From DASXKD01 sp963707905 (GTDB taxonomy: Bacteria > Actinomycetota > Actinomycetes > Streptosporangiales > Streptosporangiaceae), in contig CAVPSA010000047.1 in NCBI GenBank assembly GCA_963707905.1, forward strand, positions 1-64,000: a DNA stretch of 64,000 nt, given 5' to 3'. The position numbers and the translations under genes are program-made. Positions 26,285 to 35,255 of the stretch are shown piece by piece. Each line of letters starts with the position of its first letter. Position 1 is the stretch's first letter. Below the pieces are notes generated by a model. The model was not told where the DNA came from, searched no databases, and saw only the letters and a list, made by a program, of their open reading frames with translations.

Positions 26285-29200
26285 TCATGCATATCCGCCG
26301 CAAGCGCCCACGAACACGCTGGAGGCCCAGTGGTAGGGGTGCGCGAACGGCCGCTCCAGTGATGACGCAGTGGCTACGGAACTATCCACCGTGGGCCTTC
26401 CCATAGGTAGCCTGAATGCCCTGTTGCGTAGCTCTTCGTGCTGTGCGAGATAGCTGTCCATCTGCTCGGTTGTCAGCCGGGCGAGCCATAGCTGGGCTTC
26501 GCGCAATGCCAGGGCCGGGCTATGTGGTGCTGGCTGGTCAGCGGCGCGGCCGAGGTGAAGTTCGTAGAAGCGGCACATGAGCAGTGCCGTCGAGACGTCA
26601 CTGACGGGCCAGAGAGTTCCCACCATGCCGGGGGTGCCGGCGCTCAGGAAGCCGGCCGGAAGGCCGATCGCCTCGTCGGGGATGGCCGTGAAATCGGTTA
26701 CCGCTGTCTGGCAGGCCGAAGCGACCACTAGGCGCGCGCCCGCGAACGGCCGGAGGGCCATTATCTCCCGCAGTGTCAGCGGGGCGGCCTGGCCATCCTG
26801 GCTGAGCAGCAGCGCCGAATCGGTCGGGGTAACGGGGTTGAAGACGCCGTGGCATGCGAAGTGAATGTGCGTCGCTCCTGCGGCCGCCGCTAGCAGGTTT
26901 GGCCGCGTAGCTTCCATCCCGGTGAAGACTCGGGACCCGCCGGGCGGGAACCAGGCGGCGATCTCTGTCAGCTCTGCCTCCGCGAACTTGAGCCTGCCGG
27001 TGCCTGCTGGGGAGGCCACTCCGGCGAGCACCAGATTGCCCTCCTGCCGGGTGGCGGCGAGTGCCAGGCGCGCGGTGTCAAGGACTCTGGCCGACGGTGC
27101 GTACGCCACCGCGTAGTCACTCAGAAGGCACCGAATCTCCTGGCCGCGCTGGTAGCTGGCGGCGTGCAGCGGCAGCAGTCCCAGTAAGCCGCAGGCGATC
27201 AGCGTGACACGGTCGGCCCGGCTGCGCGCGAGCTGGTCCGCGAGTGGGCCGGTGAGCCTCTCCCCGAGCACCGGAAGCAACCCGGCCAGTGCCTGCTGGA
27301 ACCGTCTGGCCGATACCGTCATCTCCATCTGGGCAGGCAGATACCCGTCGGTGTCGCGGCCGCCGCCGATGACAAGTGTGCGGAGTGCCGCTGCGGTGAG
27401 CGGTTCGCCAGGCTCCGGTACGGCCTCGACCCTGGTCATAGGCAGTCCGTTCGCCGGGGATCTAGTACCCGTCAGGGTGATTAGCAGCGTCAGGCTTCCC
27501 TCGGCACAGGCCGCCAGGTAAGCCAGGGGACCGGCCGCGCGCACGACCGCGGTGATGTCAGCGAACTCGGGCTGTGCGAGGAATCCCTCATGGTCGTCGA
27601 GCTGGCGGATCCGGTTGATGGCATCGGCGAGGAGCCGCCGCGCTTCCCGTAGGCTCTGGCGAAGGTCGCCACTGTCGGCCGGATGGGCAGCAGCGGCGCC
27701 AGTGCCTGGGACGGGTGTGATCGCCGGGGCCAGCCACTCGGCCGCTTCCAGATCCCGCAGCCCGGCCGCTGCGGCAACGAAATCATCGGCCAGGTCCGGG
27801 CTCAGTTTCCTGATCTGGCCGAGTTCAGCCTGATCGCGGGCGAGCGCGTCGCCCAGGCTGCGGGCCCTGCCTCGCTCGGCGATGACGGCGGCTAGCTCAA
27901 GTTGGTCCGCCTTGGCGGCGGCGTAGGCCGCGTTCAAGCGCAGAGCCGGAGCCTCCGTCAGCTCGGCCTGTATGGCGGAGCGGCTAACGGACGTGACGTA
28001 GAGCTGGTCGGCCGCTGCGAGTGCGTTCTCGTATGCCGCGAGCGCCTCGCTCCAGTGATCACCAAGTCGGGCGTAGGCGTCGCCTAGCGCCTGGCCCGTT
28101 CCCCGCTGGTAGGCCGGCAACCCGGCGCTGGCGAAGACCTTCAGCGCTGCTTCGAGATGGCTGATTGCCTTGCGCAGGTCATTGTCGTGGCCGGCACGGG
28201 CGCGCTCGGCGTAGGCGGTGCCGAGGTTGTGGCGGGTCATCGCCTGCTCCAAGGGCGAGCGTCCTGCCCCGTTCGCCAGAGCATCCGCAAGGCACATGAT
28301 CGCCGACGAAAGGTCCTCGTGGCGCTGGGGGCCATCACGCTCCAGATAGGCGGTCCCCAGGTTGTTCTGGATCCCCGCCCACAGCCCCGGCGATGCGTCG
28401 CGTTCTCCCAGTACCTGCAGTGCCGCCTGGTGATAGCCGATGGCCAGGTCGGCCGCTGTACCGGGCTCGCCCGTCGTCCGCCCGGAGACGGCGACGCCAA
28501 GACCGGTCAGTGTCGCAGCCTGTTCTTCGAGCGTGCCCGCCGCGCGGAACAGGCCTTCCGCCGCTTCCAGGTTGGTTATCGCCAGCTCGATATTGTCGTC
28601 GGGATCACCGAGGACCCGCCGAGAATAGGCTTCAGCCAGGCTGAGCCGAGTCATGGCTTCTTCCCGGCCAGCCTCCAGGCGGGCAAATGCGTCCCGTGCG
28701 GCAATGTAGGAGACGATGGCCTGCTCGATATTGTTCGCCCGCTCGCCATAGCCCCGGCGGAGGTAGGCGTTGCCGAGCGAGTGTTCAGTCGCGGCCCGGT
28801 CGAGCGGGTGCTCCTGCTCTGTCCGGACGCTCAGCGCCTCCTCGAAACAGCCGATAGCCATCTCCACGTTGTCAGCCGGCTTCCCTGCTCGGCGCTCGAG
28901 GTAGGCGTTGCCGAGGTTATGCGCGGCCGCTGCGCATGCTGGCGCAGGCCCGCGGCTTGCAAAGTGCCGATGTGCCGTAGTGAGGTAGCCCATGGCCATT
29001 TCGATGTTCTGGGCCCTGTCGGCGTCGCCGTGATCGAGGTAGGCCACGCCGAGGCTGCCCTGAATGGCGGCCCACTCATCCGGGTGCGCCTGGCTGGTGA
29101 AGAACTGGCCAGCGGCCTCTAGGTGCCTGATGGCCTCGCGCACGTTGCCCGCGCGTGTCCCCCGGGCCCTCTTCAGGTACGCTTCGGCCAGTTCGACCTG

Positions 29201-29881
29201 CACCTCCGCCTCTACTGGGGGCGGGAGTTGGTCGTCACCAGGTTGAAGTGCCTCGGTCAGGTACCTAATAGCGGCCTCGACGTTGTCCCGGCGGCTACCC
29301 ACACCGTGACGGCTGTAGATCTGGCCCAGATCACGGGCGAGCTTCCGCCGTGAACTGGCTGCGGGCGCACCGGGCGGCGCCCCGAACACCATTTCCAGTG
29401 CGGAGATGGCCTCGGCGTAATCGCCGGAACCCAGCCGTTCACCAACGTCAGCCAGACTGGCGCCGAGCGCGTCGCTCAGCGCCGCTCGCAGCCGCGCATG
29501 AGAACTCACCGCGGGATCAGCGAGCACTCGCGTCAGCAAGTCGATCCGCCGGTCCAAGTCCCACGGGCCCGTCAGTTCCCCGATCTGTTCGATCATCTCG
29601 CGGACCCGTGCGGGCAACTTGCCTTCCTGCTCGCCGTCGCGGACGCGAGCCCGTTCCCGCGCAAGCAGGGCCCGTCGCTCCTCAAGACCTTCCGCGATGT
29701 CGATCCGGCCGGTCTCCTGGACCTGCTGCAGCAATCCAGCAATCAGCGCATCGGTCTCATCGTCGAGAAGTTCGGGATGCCGGATCAGGCTCTGGCGTAT
29801 GTCAGCCGGCGTCCTGGCTTTGAGGAACTCAAACAGTGCCGCCAGCTGAGCCCGCCGCCTACGTCTACCCACCTTTCCCAT
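26285..29881 (-). CDS. TPR-CHAT protease (caspase-like effector)
   Basis: 1198 residues. Residues 1-110 are basic and helical. About 110-670 are tandem TPRs of about 45-50 residues with recurring LGNAYLERR / NIEMAIG pairs. The C-terminal CHAT domain (about 780-1198) has the caspase-type dyad: His1011 in THIHFACHGVF and Cys1057 in VVASACQTAV, with the terminal PYHWASSVFVGA block that closes active CHAT domains. Family members are clan CD cysteine proteases (related to separase and caspases) used as effectors in conflict and programmed-death systems. It is preceded by an EACC-like gene and a tiny gene on the same strand and followed by another tiny gene. Substrate is probably a co-encoded or host protein; not identifiable. 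Confidence 0.9.
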   Translation of the reverse strand: MGKVGRRRRRAQLAALFEFLKARTPADIRQSLIRHPELLDDETDALIAGLLQQVQETGRIDIAEGLEERRALLARERARVRDGEQEGKLPARVREMIEQIGELTGPWDLDRRIDLLTRVLADPAVSSHARLRAALSDALGASLADVGERLGSGDYAEAISALEMVFGAPPGAPAASSRRKLARDLGQIYSRHGVGSRRDNVEAAIRYLTEALQPGDDQLPPPVEAEVQVELAEAYLKRARGTRAGNVREAIRHLEAAGQFFTSQAHPDEWAAIQGSLGVAYLDHGDADRAQNIEMAMGYLTTAHRHFASRGPAPACAAAAHNLGNAYLERRAGKPADNVEMAIGCFEEALSVRTEQEHPLDRAATEHSLGNAYLRRGYGERANNIEQAIVSYIAARDAFARLEAGREEAMTRLSLAEAYSRRVLGDPDDNIELAITNLEAAEGLFRAAGTLEEQAATLTGLGVAVSGRTTGEPGTAADLAIGYHQAALQVLGERDASPGLWAGIQNNLGTAYLERDGPQRHEDLSSAIMCLADALANGAGRSPLEQAMTRHNLGTAYAERARAGHDNDLRKAISHLEAALKVFASAGLPAYQRGTGQALGDAYARLGDHWSEALAAYENALAAADQLYVTSVSRSAIQAELTEAPALRLNAAYAAAKADQLELAAVIAERGRARSLGDALARDQAELGQIRKLSPDLADDFVAAAAGLRDLEAAEWLAPAITPVPGTGAAAAHPADSGDLRQSLREARRLLADAINRIRQLDDHEGFLAQPEFADITAVVRAAGPLAYLAACAEGSLTLLITLTGTRSPANGLPMTRVEAVPEPGEPLTAAALRTLVIGGGRDTDGYLPAQMEMTVSARRFQQALAGLLPVLGERLTGPLADQLARSRADRVTLIACGLLGLLPLHAASYQRGQEIRCLLSDYAVAYAPSARVLDTARLALAATRQEGNLVLAGVASPAGTGRLKFAEAELTEIAAWFPPGGSRVFTGMEATRPNLLAAAAGATHIHFACHGVFNPVTPTDSALLLSQDGQAAPLTLREIMALRPFAGARLVVASACQTAVTDFTAIPDEAIGLPAGFLSAGTPGMVGTLWPVSDVSTALLMCRFYELHLGRAADQPAPHSPALALREAQLWLARLTTEQMDSYLAQHEELRNRAFRLPMGRPTVDSSVATASSLERPFAHPYHWASSVFVGACGGYA

Positions 29882-30076
29882 GCCTCATCCCCGCCTGCGC
29901 CATTCTCCATCACCTCCGCGAAACATGATCGCCTCACGGCCAGCCGCCGCCCGTGACGATCGGACCGCCAGCAGGTATGCGCCAGACTCCGACCTCACTG
30001 CTCGCACTGCTGAGAACGCTGCGGTAGCGGCCAGCACGCTAGCCGGAGCTGTGTCAAGGTATCGCTATCAAGTCCG

Positions 30077-30445
30077 TTAGGCCATTCGCCCCAATTCCTT
30101 CAACAGCTCTCGAAAAGCTTCATCATCATCGGCCGTCACGAACGCCTCCCCCGACGGCCGCTTGATTTGAACCGAGAAAGGCCTTTGCGCACGCAATGAC
30201 CCGTGTTGCCGACGCAGAATCGCGATAACCCGCCGAGCGAGCTCGGCTATATCATGACGGGCCACGCCAATCGTAACCAACCCAGACGTTATACCGACAG
30301 CGCCGTTGATAACAGTGACGACGTCACCGAGAGCCGGGCCGCGAAGGTCGGCCTCCCAGGCTGACTGCAAGCCCGCCAGCAAGCCGTCCTCAACTAGCTC
30401 ATCGGGCACACCGAGGAAGATCTCTTCATCGCTCACTTCTAGCAT
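30077..30445 (-). CDS. EACC-like small protein (effector-associated constant component)
   Basis: 122 residues. The layout is a short N-terminal region, a hydrophobic centre (about 42-62, DVVTVINGAVGITSGLVTIGV), a basic helix (AELARRVIAILRRQ), then the strand-turn-strand VQIKRPSGEAFVTADDDEAF and a terminal helix. This is the pattern of EACC-type proteins, which accompany caspase, TIR, STAND and other effectors in actinobacterial conflict systems. The gene at 42049 has the same plan and matching IKxPxG motif. It sits 196 bases before the TPR-CHAT gene in the same direction. Confidence 0.6.
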   Translation of the reverse strand: MLEVSDEEIFLGVPDELVEDGLLAGLQSAWEADLRGPALGDVVTVINGAVGITSGLVTIGVARHDIAELARRVIAILRRQHGSLRAQRPFSVQIKRPSGEAFVTADDDEAFRELLKELGRMA

Positions 30446-30493
30446 GATTCAATACTCCATAAACGACCAGGACTGAAAGAACCGGCACTGTTC

Positions 30494-30724
30494 TTACTTT
30501 CGAGTGCCGTTTCTGTAGCGGGCGACGACGCCCTTGATACGGTTATTCGATGATAGGATGCGGTAGATATGGAACTCGTACTGAGTAACCTCGGCCGAGA
30601 GTGCGGCGACAACTCTCTCCGCAATTGCTAAGTCCCAGAAGATACCTCGATCTGATCCAGGCCCTTCCAAAGGAACCAGCTTGTTTCCAGGCTCTTGAAC
30701 TACGACATAATAGCTCTCACGCAC
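30494..30724 (-). CDS. Small protein upstream of the EACC-CHAT genes
   Basis: 76 residues from the GTG at 30724, seven bases after GGAGGG; the TTG at 30745 lies upstream of that ribosome site. The sequence (RESYYVVVQEPGNKLVPLEG, then ERVVAALSAEVTQYEFHIYR) looks like a small alpha/beta fold. It is the first gene of the minus-strand run 30724-26056. No family recognised. Confidence 0.5.
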   Translation of the reverse strand: MRESYYVVVQEPGNKLVPLEGPGSDRGIFWDLAIAERVVAALSAEVTQYEFHIYRILSSNNRIKGVVARYRNGTRK

Positions 30725-31167
30725 TGCACATCCCTCCCCAGTCAAGTGGCGCTACACGCCGCCTTGAAGCGCTGTTCCGCCTTTCATGCGATGGCATGAC
30801 GCGGCCGTCGGTGGCGTCCCTAGCATGCAGAAAGGTAAGCTAAGAGTAGACCCATCTACGCTCAACGGCTAGACGTCCTTCGAGCCGAGAGCGCGATACC
30901 ACCCCAGCGTCGTCGTTGCCACGGCGGCGGCTTGGGTCGATGCTCGGAGCGCCCCATGCCAGCCCGGGGAGTGCGCTGGACAATTTGCAGAGGCTTTGCA
31001 AGCAAGGGGTCAGGGCGAGGACGAGACCGGGGTCGACATCCGGTGCCCTCCGGCAGCGGAGGCTTGCACGCGTATATGGCGCGCATTGGCAAGGCGACAT
31101 CAATCAGGTTTGGCGGAACGGGACCCTCCACCCATCTGCGGTGACGTGGGTGGCCGAATTACCATCT
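30725..31167. other. Region without a supported gene
   Basis: Several overlapping frames on both strands have no coding look. It should contain the promoter of the EACC-CHAT run at its left edge. Confidence 0.4.
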
Positions 31168-31580
31168 TCACCAGCCTTCGACTGCGGCGAGTTCTTGCGC
31201 CAGCTGGCTGAACTCCCCCGCGCCCGGCAGCCATGCTCTGAGCAGGTCGGGGTGATGTGGGAGCAGCTCACACAGCAGGCGGTTAAAGTGTTCCGGGTTT
31301 CCTCGTGCCAGCTGATACGGACCTGCGCGAATGCCTCGTCCACCAGGGCCGCCGCTGCTTGCTCCTCATCTCCGGCGCTGGTGAGTGCGACAGCGACCGC
31401 GAATAGGCTCTCGGCCCTCTGGTTCTGGGTCACGCCTCGCGTGTCTTTGGCGAGAGCCAGGGCCTGGTTGGTCTGGCATGCCTGAACGAGCGCCTGGACT
31501 GTGGTCATGATTGCTCGACCCCCTAGTCCGCCGGGGAACTGGGCCAGGAGGTTTTTGTGCTTCAGCAGTGGCCGTCGGTA
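31168..31580 (-). pseudogene. C-terminal fragment of a larger helical-repeat protein, frameshifted
   Basis: The frame from 31580 (after a stop) reads PLLKHKNLLAQFPGG and then MTTVQALVQACQTNQALALA and AVALTSAGDEEQAAAALVDEAFAQVR. At about 31318 the sensible reading moves to the next frame: YQLARGNPEHFNRLLCELL, PDLLRAWLPGAG and QELAAVEGW, stop at 31168. The shift equals one lost base. The alternation of short helices is like the HEAT/TPR-type tails of NACHT or other STAND proteins, but the 5' part has gone, so the family is uncertain. A short gene from the ATG at 31508 is the alternative. Confidence 0.45.
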
Positions 31581-31821
31581 TCAAACGCCCGTACCACCGC
31601 TATCTGCCGACGCGGAGAGATACGTACTGAACTGCCCCGAACTGCGGACTCGGCCGTCGGGCCGACCACAACCCAGACCCGCTGACGGAACGGCAAATAT
31701 AGATAGTCCAGAAATCACGGCACGCCCAATCGCCCAATGTGCTGTCAACTGCACTTGGAGAGCCACAAACATTGTTAATGGAACGGTCCAAGCGCGATCA
31801 TAGCCGTCGGGACGCCTGCTG

Positions 31822-32358
31822 CTATAGGCCGGCAATCTCCCGGAAGTAACCGGGGGGCAGGAAGCGGAAGCTGGAAGCAATCCGTTCATAAGTCCGATCG
31901 TCGATCCCCCGGTTGTGAATGTTCCACATTATGCGGCTGGAATCGACGAAGAAGACGCGCTGCCAGCCATTGGCGTAATCCACCCGATGGGCGGTGAGAC
32001 CCGCGACACGGCCTATCCTCGGCCGGATCCGCGCCCTCGGACTCGCCCCGGCAGCATAAGAGTCGCGCTCGAAGCGCCGGGCGTAGTCAACCTCGTCCTC
32101 CCCGTAGCGAGCAAAGTTATTAAGGTCCGTGCGGAAGACGGCTACGTCCTCCTCGTCCTTGATGTTGAACGTTACGCCCAGGTACTGCTCATCCCAGCGG
32201 TGATACACAAAGCGCGGCATGCCAGGCACCGCCACGCTGCACGGGAAGCGGGCATCCGCCGAATAGAAGCGCCCGTAGCCCGGGATGTCGGAGGTTGTGC
32301 GGAAGAAGCATTGCCGCGAACGTATTTGCGCTCTTTCATCTGGGCTCAGGTCGACCAT
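31822..32358 (-). CDS. Hypothetical protein
   Basis: 178 residues from an ATG after AAGGAG, so the start is firm. The composition is normal for a globular alpha/beta protein (FYSADARFPCSVAVPGMPRF; HRWDEQYLGVTFNIKDEEDV; WQRVFFVDSSRIMWNIHNRG). No signal peptide, membrane segment or catalytic motif is seen, and I do not recognise the family. It stands alone between a gene fragment and a divergent small frame. Confidence 0.65.
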   Translation of the reverse strand: MVDLSPDERAQIRSRQCFFRTTSDIPGYGRFYSADARFPCSVAVPGMPRFVYHRWDEQYLGVTFNIKDEEDVAVFRTDLNNFARYGEDEVDYARRFERDSYAAGASPRARIRPRIGRVAGLTAHRVDYANGWQRVFFVDSSRIMWNIHNRGIDDRTYERIASSFRFLPPGYFREIAGL

Positions 32359-32379
32359 GGGACTCCTTAGATAACGCCG

Positions 32380-32679
32380 ATGGATGCAGGTTCAGTTCTC
32401 TATTCTCTAGCGACACTCCGGGTTGATCAAGATGCCAGGTCGCTAGGTCGAACACCCGTCGATACCCACACAACGGGCGCGGACGGTCCCGCCGACGAAT
32501 TCATCCCCGGCCGGTACTGCCACGACTGCGGCTGGCCGTTCCCGGCATCTCACAACCGCACCCACTGCCAGGTACCGCACGCCTGCAGGCGGCGCCAAGA
32601 ACTCCCCCTCTATCTGCGCAGCCACGGCTGTCCCCGCAACGACCGCGTGCATCCCGAATGGCGTGACCTGCACTCATAG
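32380..32679 (+). CDS. Possible small zinc-ribbon-like protein
   Basis: 99 residues. The central segment YCHDCGWPFPASHNRTHCQV and a following HAC hold C-x2-C ... H ... C ... H-x-C, which could bind zinc. The frame is otherwise weakly protein-like, the start has no ribosome site, and an overlapping minus-strand frame exists. Doubtful. Confidence 0.3.
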   Translation: MDAGSVLYSLATLRVDQDARSLGRTPVDTHTTGADGPADEFIPGRYCHDCGWPFPASHNRTHCQVPHACRRRQELPLYLRSHGCPRNDRVHPEWRDLHS

Positions 32680-32898
32680 AGTCACTCCCACATCCGCCCA
32701 AGGCGCAGAACACCAGTCCGAACGAGCACCTCGCGGCAGATCAGTGCGTTGCCACGGCCGGGCAACTGTGGATAAATATGCAGATTTGGGATGGTCTGCA
32801 GTCGGTGCACAGCACGGGCCGGAAGTCGCCCGCCGCAGTAGGGGGTCGACGTGCGCGGCAGCGGCCGGGACGTCGCGAGCCTCACGGCTGGGGCGCGG

Positions 32899-33897
32899 TT
32901 AGGTCGGGGGGTAAGCCAAGCCGGTCTGCCGGCGGACCTCGTCCATTGCCTGCATGATCGTGTATGTCTCATCCAGTGGGAGCAGCGGGCTCTCTAGCAG
33001 CCCCGCGCGAAGGCAGCGGCCCACCTCGGCGGCCTCGCCGCGCAGCCCGCGCCCTTCATACGGTTGGCCGAATCGTTCCAGTTCGGTGCCGTCACGCGCG
33101 ATCACGCGGAACGTGGTCGGGGTGTAGAACCAGCCGTCGATCTCTATCCTCGCCGCCGTGCCGTAAATGGCGGCGGGGTTGCCCGATGCGGCCAGCAAGG
33201 TCGTGGTCAGCACCGCGTGGGCGCCGCTGCCGTACTGGAAGATCATCGATGTGGTGGCGTCGACGCCGGTGAACGCCGCATCGCTGACCGCGGTGATCCG
33301 GGCCGGCACGCCCAGCACCAGGCTCGCGAACGAGACCGGGTAGATGCCAAGGTCCAGCAGGGCCCCGCCGCCCAGTTCCGGCGCGAACAGCCGGAACTGC
33401 GGATCGGCGGCGAACCACTGCCCGTGCTCGGCGGTCAGGTAGACGACATCGCCGAGCGTTCCCGCGGCGAGGATCTCACGCACCCGCGCAATGTGCGGCA
33501 AAAAACGCGTCCACATTGCTTCCATGAGGAACGTGCCCTGGCCGCGCGCGGCGTCGATCATCTCGCGCGCCTGCGCGGCGTCCATCGCGAACGGCTTCTC
33601 CACCAGCACGGCCTTACCCGCGCCGATCGCGAGCAGCGCGGCGCCGTGATGGCCGGGGTGAGGCGTTGACACATACACGGCATCGACATCCGGATCGCTG
33701 ACCAGAGCCTGGTAGCTCGCGTGCCGGTGCGGCACGCCGAATTCGTCCCCGAACGCGTCCGCCGAAGCCTGGGACCGTGACCCGACGGCGACAACCTCAC
33801 CATCGGGCTGCCGCGCCAGATCACGCGCGAAGGCATGGGCAATGCCGCCGGTAGCGAGGATTCCCCAGCGAACTGGGCGGTCATCGGTTGGCGTCAT
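32899..33897 (-). CDS. Gfo/Idh/MocA-family NAD(P)-dependent oxidoreductase
   Basis: 332 residues from the ATG at 33897 behind GAGGAG; a longer in-frame extension to 34008 lacks a ribosome site. The Rossmann fold begins WGILATGGIAHAFARDL, followed by VAVGSRSQASADAF, YVSTPHPGHHGAALLAI and the catalytic VEKPFAM (Lys). The C-terminal domain includes GGGALLDLGIYPV, where the His/Tyr pair of sugar dehydrogenases usually sits. Expected to oxidise or reduce a sugar or dihydrodiol; the substrate is open. Length matches the family. Confidence 0.88.
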   Translation of the reverse strand: MTPTDDRPVRWGILATGGIAHAFARDLARQPDGEVVAVGSRSQASADAFGDEFGVPHRHASYQALVSDPDVDAVYVSTPHPGHHGAALLAIGAGKAVLVEKPFAMDAAQAREMIDAARGQGTFLMEAMWTRFLPHIARVREILAAGTLGDVVYLTAEHGQWFAADPQFRLFAPELGGGALLDLGIYPVSFASLVLGVPARITAVSDAAFTGVDATTSMIFQYGSGAHAVLTTTLLAASGNPAAIYGTAARIEIDGWFYTPTTFRVIARDGTELERFGQPYEGRGLRGEAAEVGRCLRAGLLESPLLPLDETYTIMQAMDEVRRQTGLAYPPT

Positions 33898-34307
33898 CCG
33901 ATCGCTCCTCTGGCGGGCGGCCCGGCAGCACAGCCGCTTGCCAGGCAAAGCCCGGTAGCTGGCCTGCCGGTCACCACGGGGAATACCAGGGAACTGATCC
34001 GGCCCCATGGCGCGGACTCGACCCTAACCACGGCCGCACAGAGCAGCAAACCGATACGGCGGCCGGTCCAGGCGCTGAGGTGAGCCCGTAGCCGGCGAGG
34101 AGATCCGCGGCGCGGTGGCTGCCCTGACCATGGGACAGGCACCCGGCCGACCGGGATGCCGCTCATGGGCCGAAGAGCCGCTCACCGTCGCCGCTGCCGC
34201 CGCGCAGGAAGGTGAAGCGGTCCAGGCCGTCGCGCAGCTGGGCGGCCCCATGCCTGGCGTGCGCCCTGACCGCCCTGTGTCCAGTCCCACCTGGCGCGCG
34301 ATCGGCG
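33898..34307. other. Region without a supported gene
   Basis: It should hold the promoter of the oxidoreductase. The open frame that runs through it towards the Imm26-like gene is Ala/Pro-rich and not protein-like. Confidence 0.4.
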
Positions 34308-34420
34308 GCATTATGTGGGTGATCTTCGATCACCTTCGCCCTTCGGGCCACATAATGCCTGATCATGGAGGTGATCGAGGCGCAGCGTGGATGGTCCTGG
34401 CGCCTCACGATCACCTCCAT
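34308..34420. repeat. Two adjoining large inverted repeats (double hairpin)
   Basis: Hairpin 1: GCATTATGTGG (34308-34318) pairs with CCACATAATGC (34348-34358), with an inner GTGATC-TTC-GATCAC (34319-34333). Hairpin 2: ATGGAGGTGATCG (34365-34377) pairs with CGATCACCTCCAT (34408-34420), extended inward by AGGCGC/GCGCCT with a 2-base bulge, leaving a 16-base loop. Only six bases separate them. Both contain GTGATC. The candidate ATG of the next gene (34391) lies in the loop of hairpin 2, so an attenuator or translation-control element is possible; a small palindromic mobile element is the alternative. Confidence 0.7.
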
Positions 34421-34873
34421 ATCAAGCAGATCCGGTCGTCCGTCCGGCACTATGGTGCAGTGTTGAACCATCGGCCCTGGCCTGGTTCCGTCCTGCAGGT
34501 TCCCCTCCCAGATGGCCGGTTTGCCTATGGCCCGGTGTATCGAGACGCGACGGTCTGCTTCTACCGCTATGCGACGAGACTGCCAGGTGAACCTCCTCTC
34601 GGGCTCCGGGACTTCGCCTTCTGCGTCGGTGTATACGACGACGTGGTTGCGTGCTGGGAGGTGGTCGGCGTGGACGGTTTCTCGCCTGACGAGGACAACG
34701 GCTGGCCACCCGCATCAGGAGTCAAGGATCCGATCTCGGGTTCATGGCGGATCTACCACCGCGGCGCAATGAGGGCAGCAGCGGAAGACGAAGCTCGCGA
34801 CCTTGAGACAGCGGCAGTGTGGGGCGAACGCCACCTGCTGCCCAGGCTTGCCGAAGTACTTTCCGAGAGTTGA
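34391..34873 (+). CDS. Imm26-like immunity protein
   Basis: 160 residues from the ATG at 34391; the start is uncertain. The core WPGSVLQVPLPDGRFAYGPV and YRDATVCFYR resembles Imm26-type immunity proteins (G-x2-L-x-I-P-L-x-D-G-x-Y-x-Y-G-x-V). Later strands include FCVGVYDDVVACWEVVG. The C-terminal third (YHRGAMRAAAEDEARDLETA) is helical. Such proteins normally neutralise a polymorphic toxin encoded just upstream, but none is seen here. The double hairpin overlaps its 5' end. Confidence 0.55.
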   Translation: MVLAPHDHLHIKQIRSSVRHYGAVLNHRPWPGSVLQVPLPDGRFAYGPVYRDATVCFYRYATRLPGEPPLGLRDFAFCVGVYDDVVACWEVVGVDGFSPDEDNGWPPASGVKDPISGSWRIYHRGAMRAAAEDEARDLETAAVWGERHLLPRLAEVLSES

Positions 34874-35255
34874 CCGACCTGCATAACGGCAACTGCGCCA
34901 CTGAGGGCGGCACTAGCGGAAGTTCATGCCGAGCGCCGACGATGCATAAAAATACAGCCTCGCCGCTGTCTGCGCGGCCTTGATCGGGATTGCCAACCAT
35001 GCGAAGAGCGCGCGGGTCGCCGAAATGGGCGCTGGGTGGCGGGATCGGGCTTGCGTTATTCTGTTGGGCTCGTATCGGCTTGCTATGAAACCCCTGTCGG
35101 ACCACGCGTCATTCAGCGATCGAGCGCGAACGGGGCTTGCGGAACGTGCTAAAGCGGCCTCGCCGGGCACGAGCTTTGCTTCGGCGGCTCGATGACATCT
35201 GGGCGGGCCACCACGGTCGCGATGAGTTCGCGGCGTCCGCGGCGTCAGTAGTTCT
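34874..35255. other. Region without a supported gene
   Basis: Short overlapping frames only. The right end precedes the hydrolase gene and presumably carries its promoter; no ribosome site is obvious before 35256. Confidence 0.4.
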
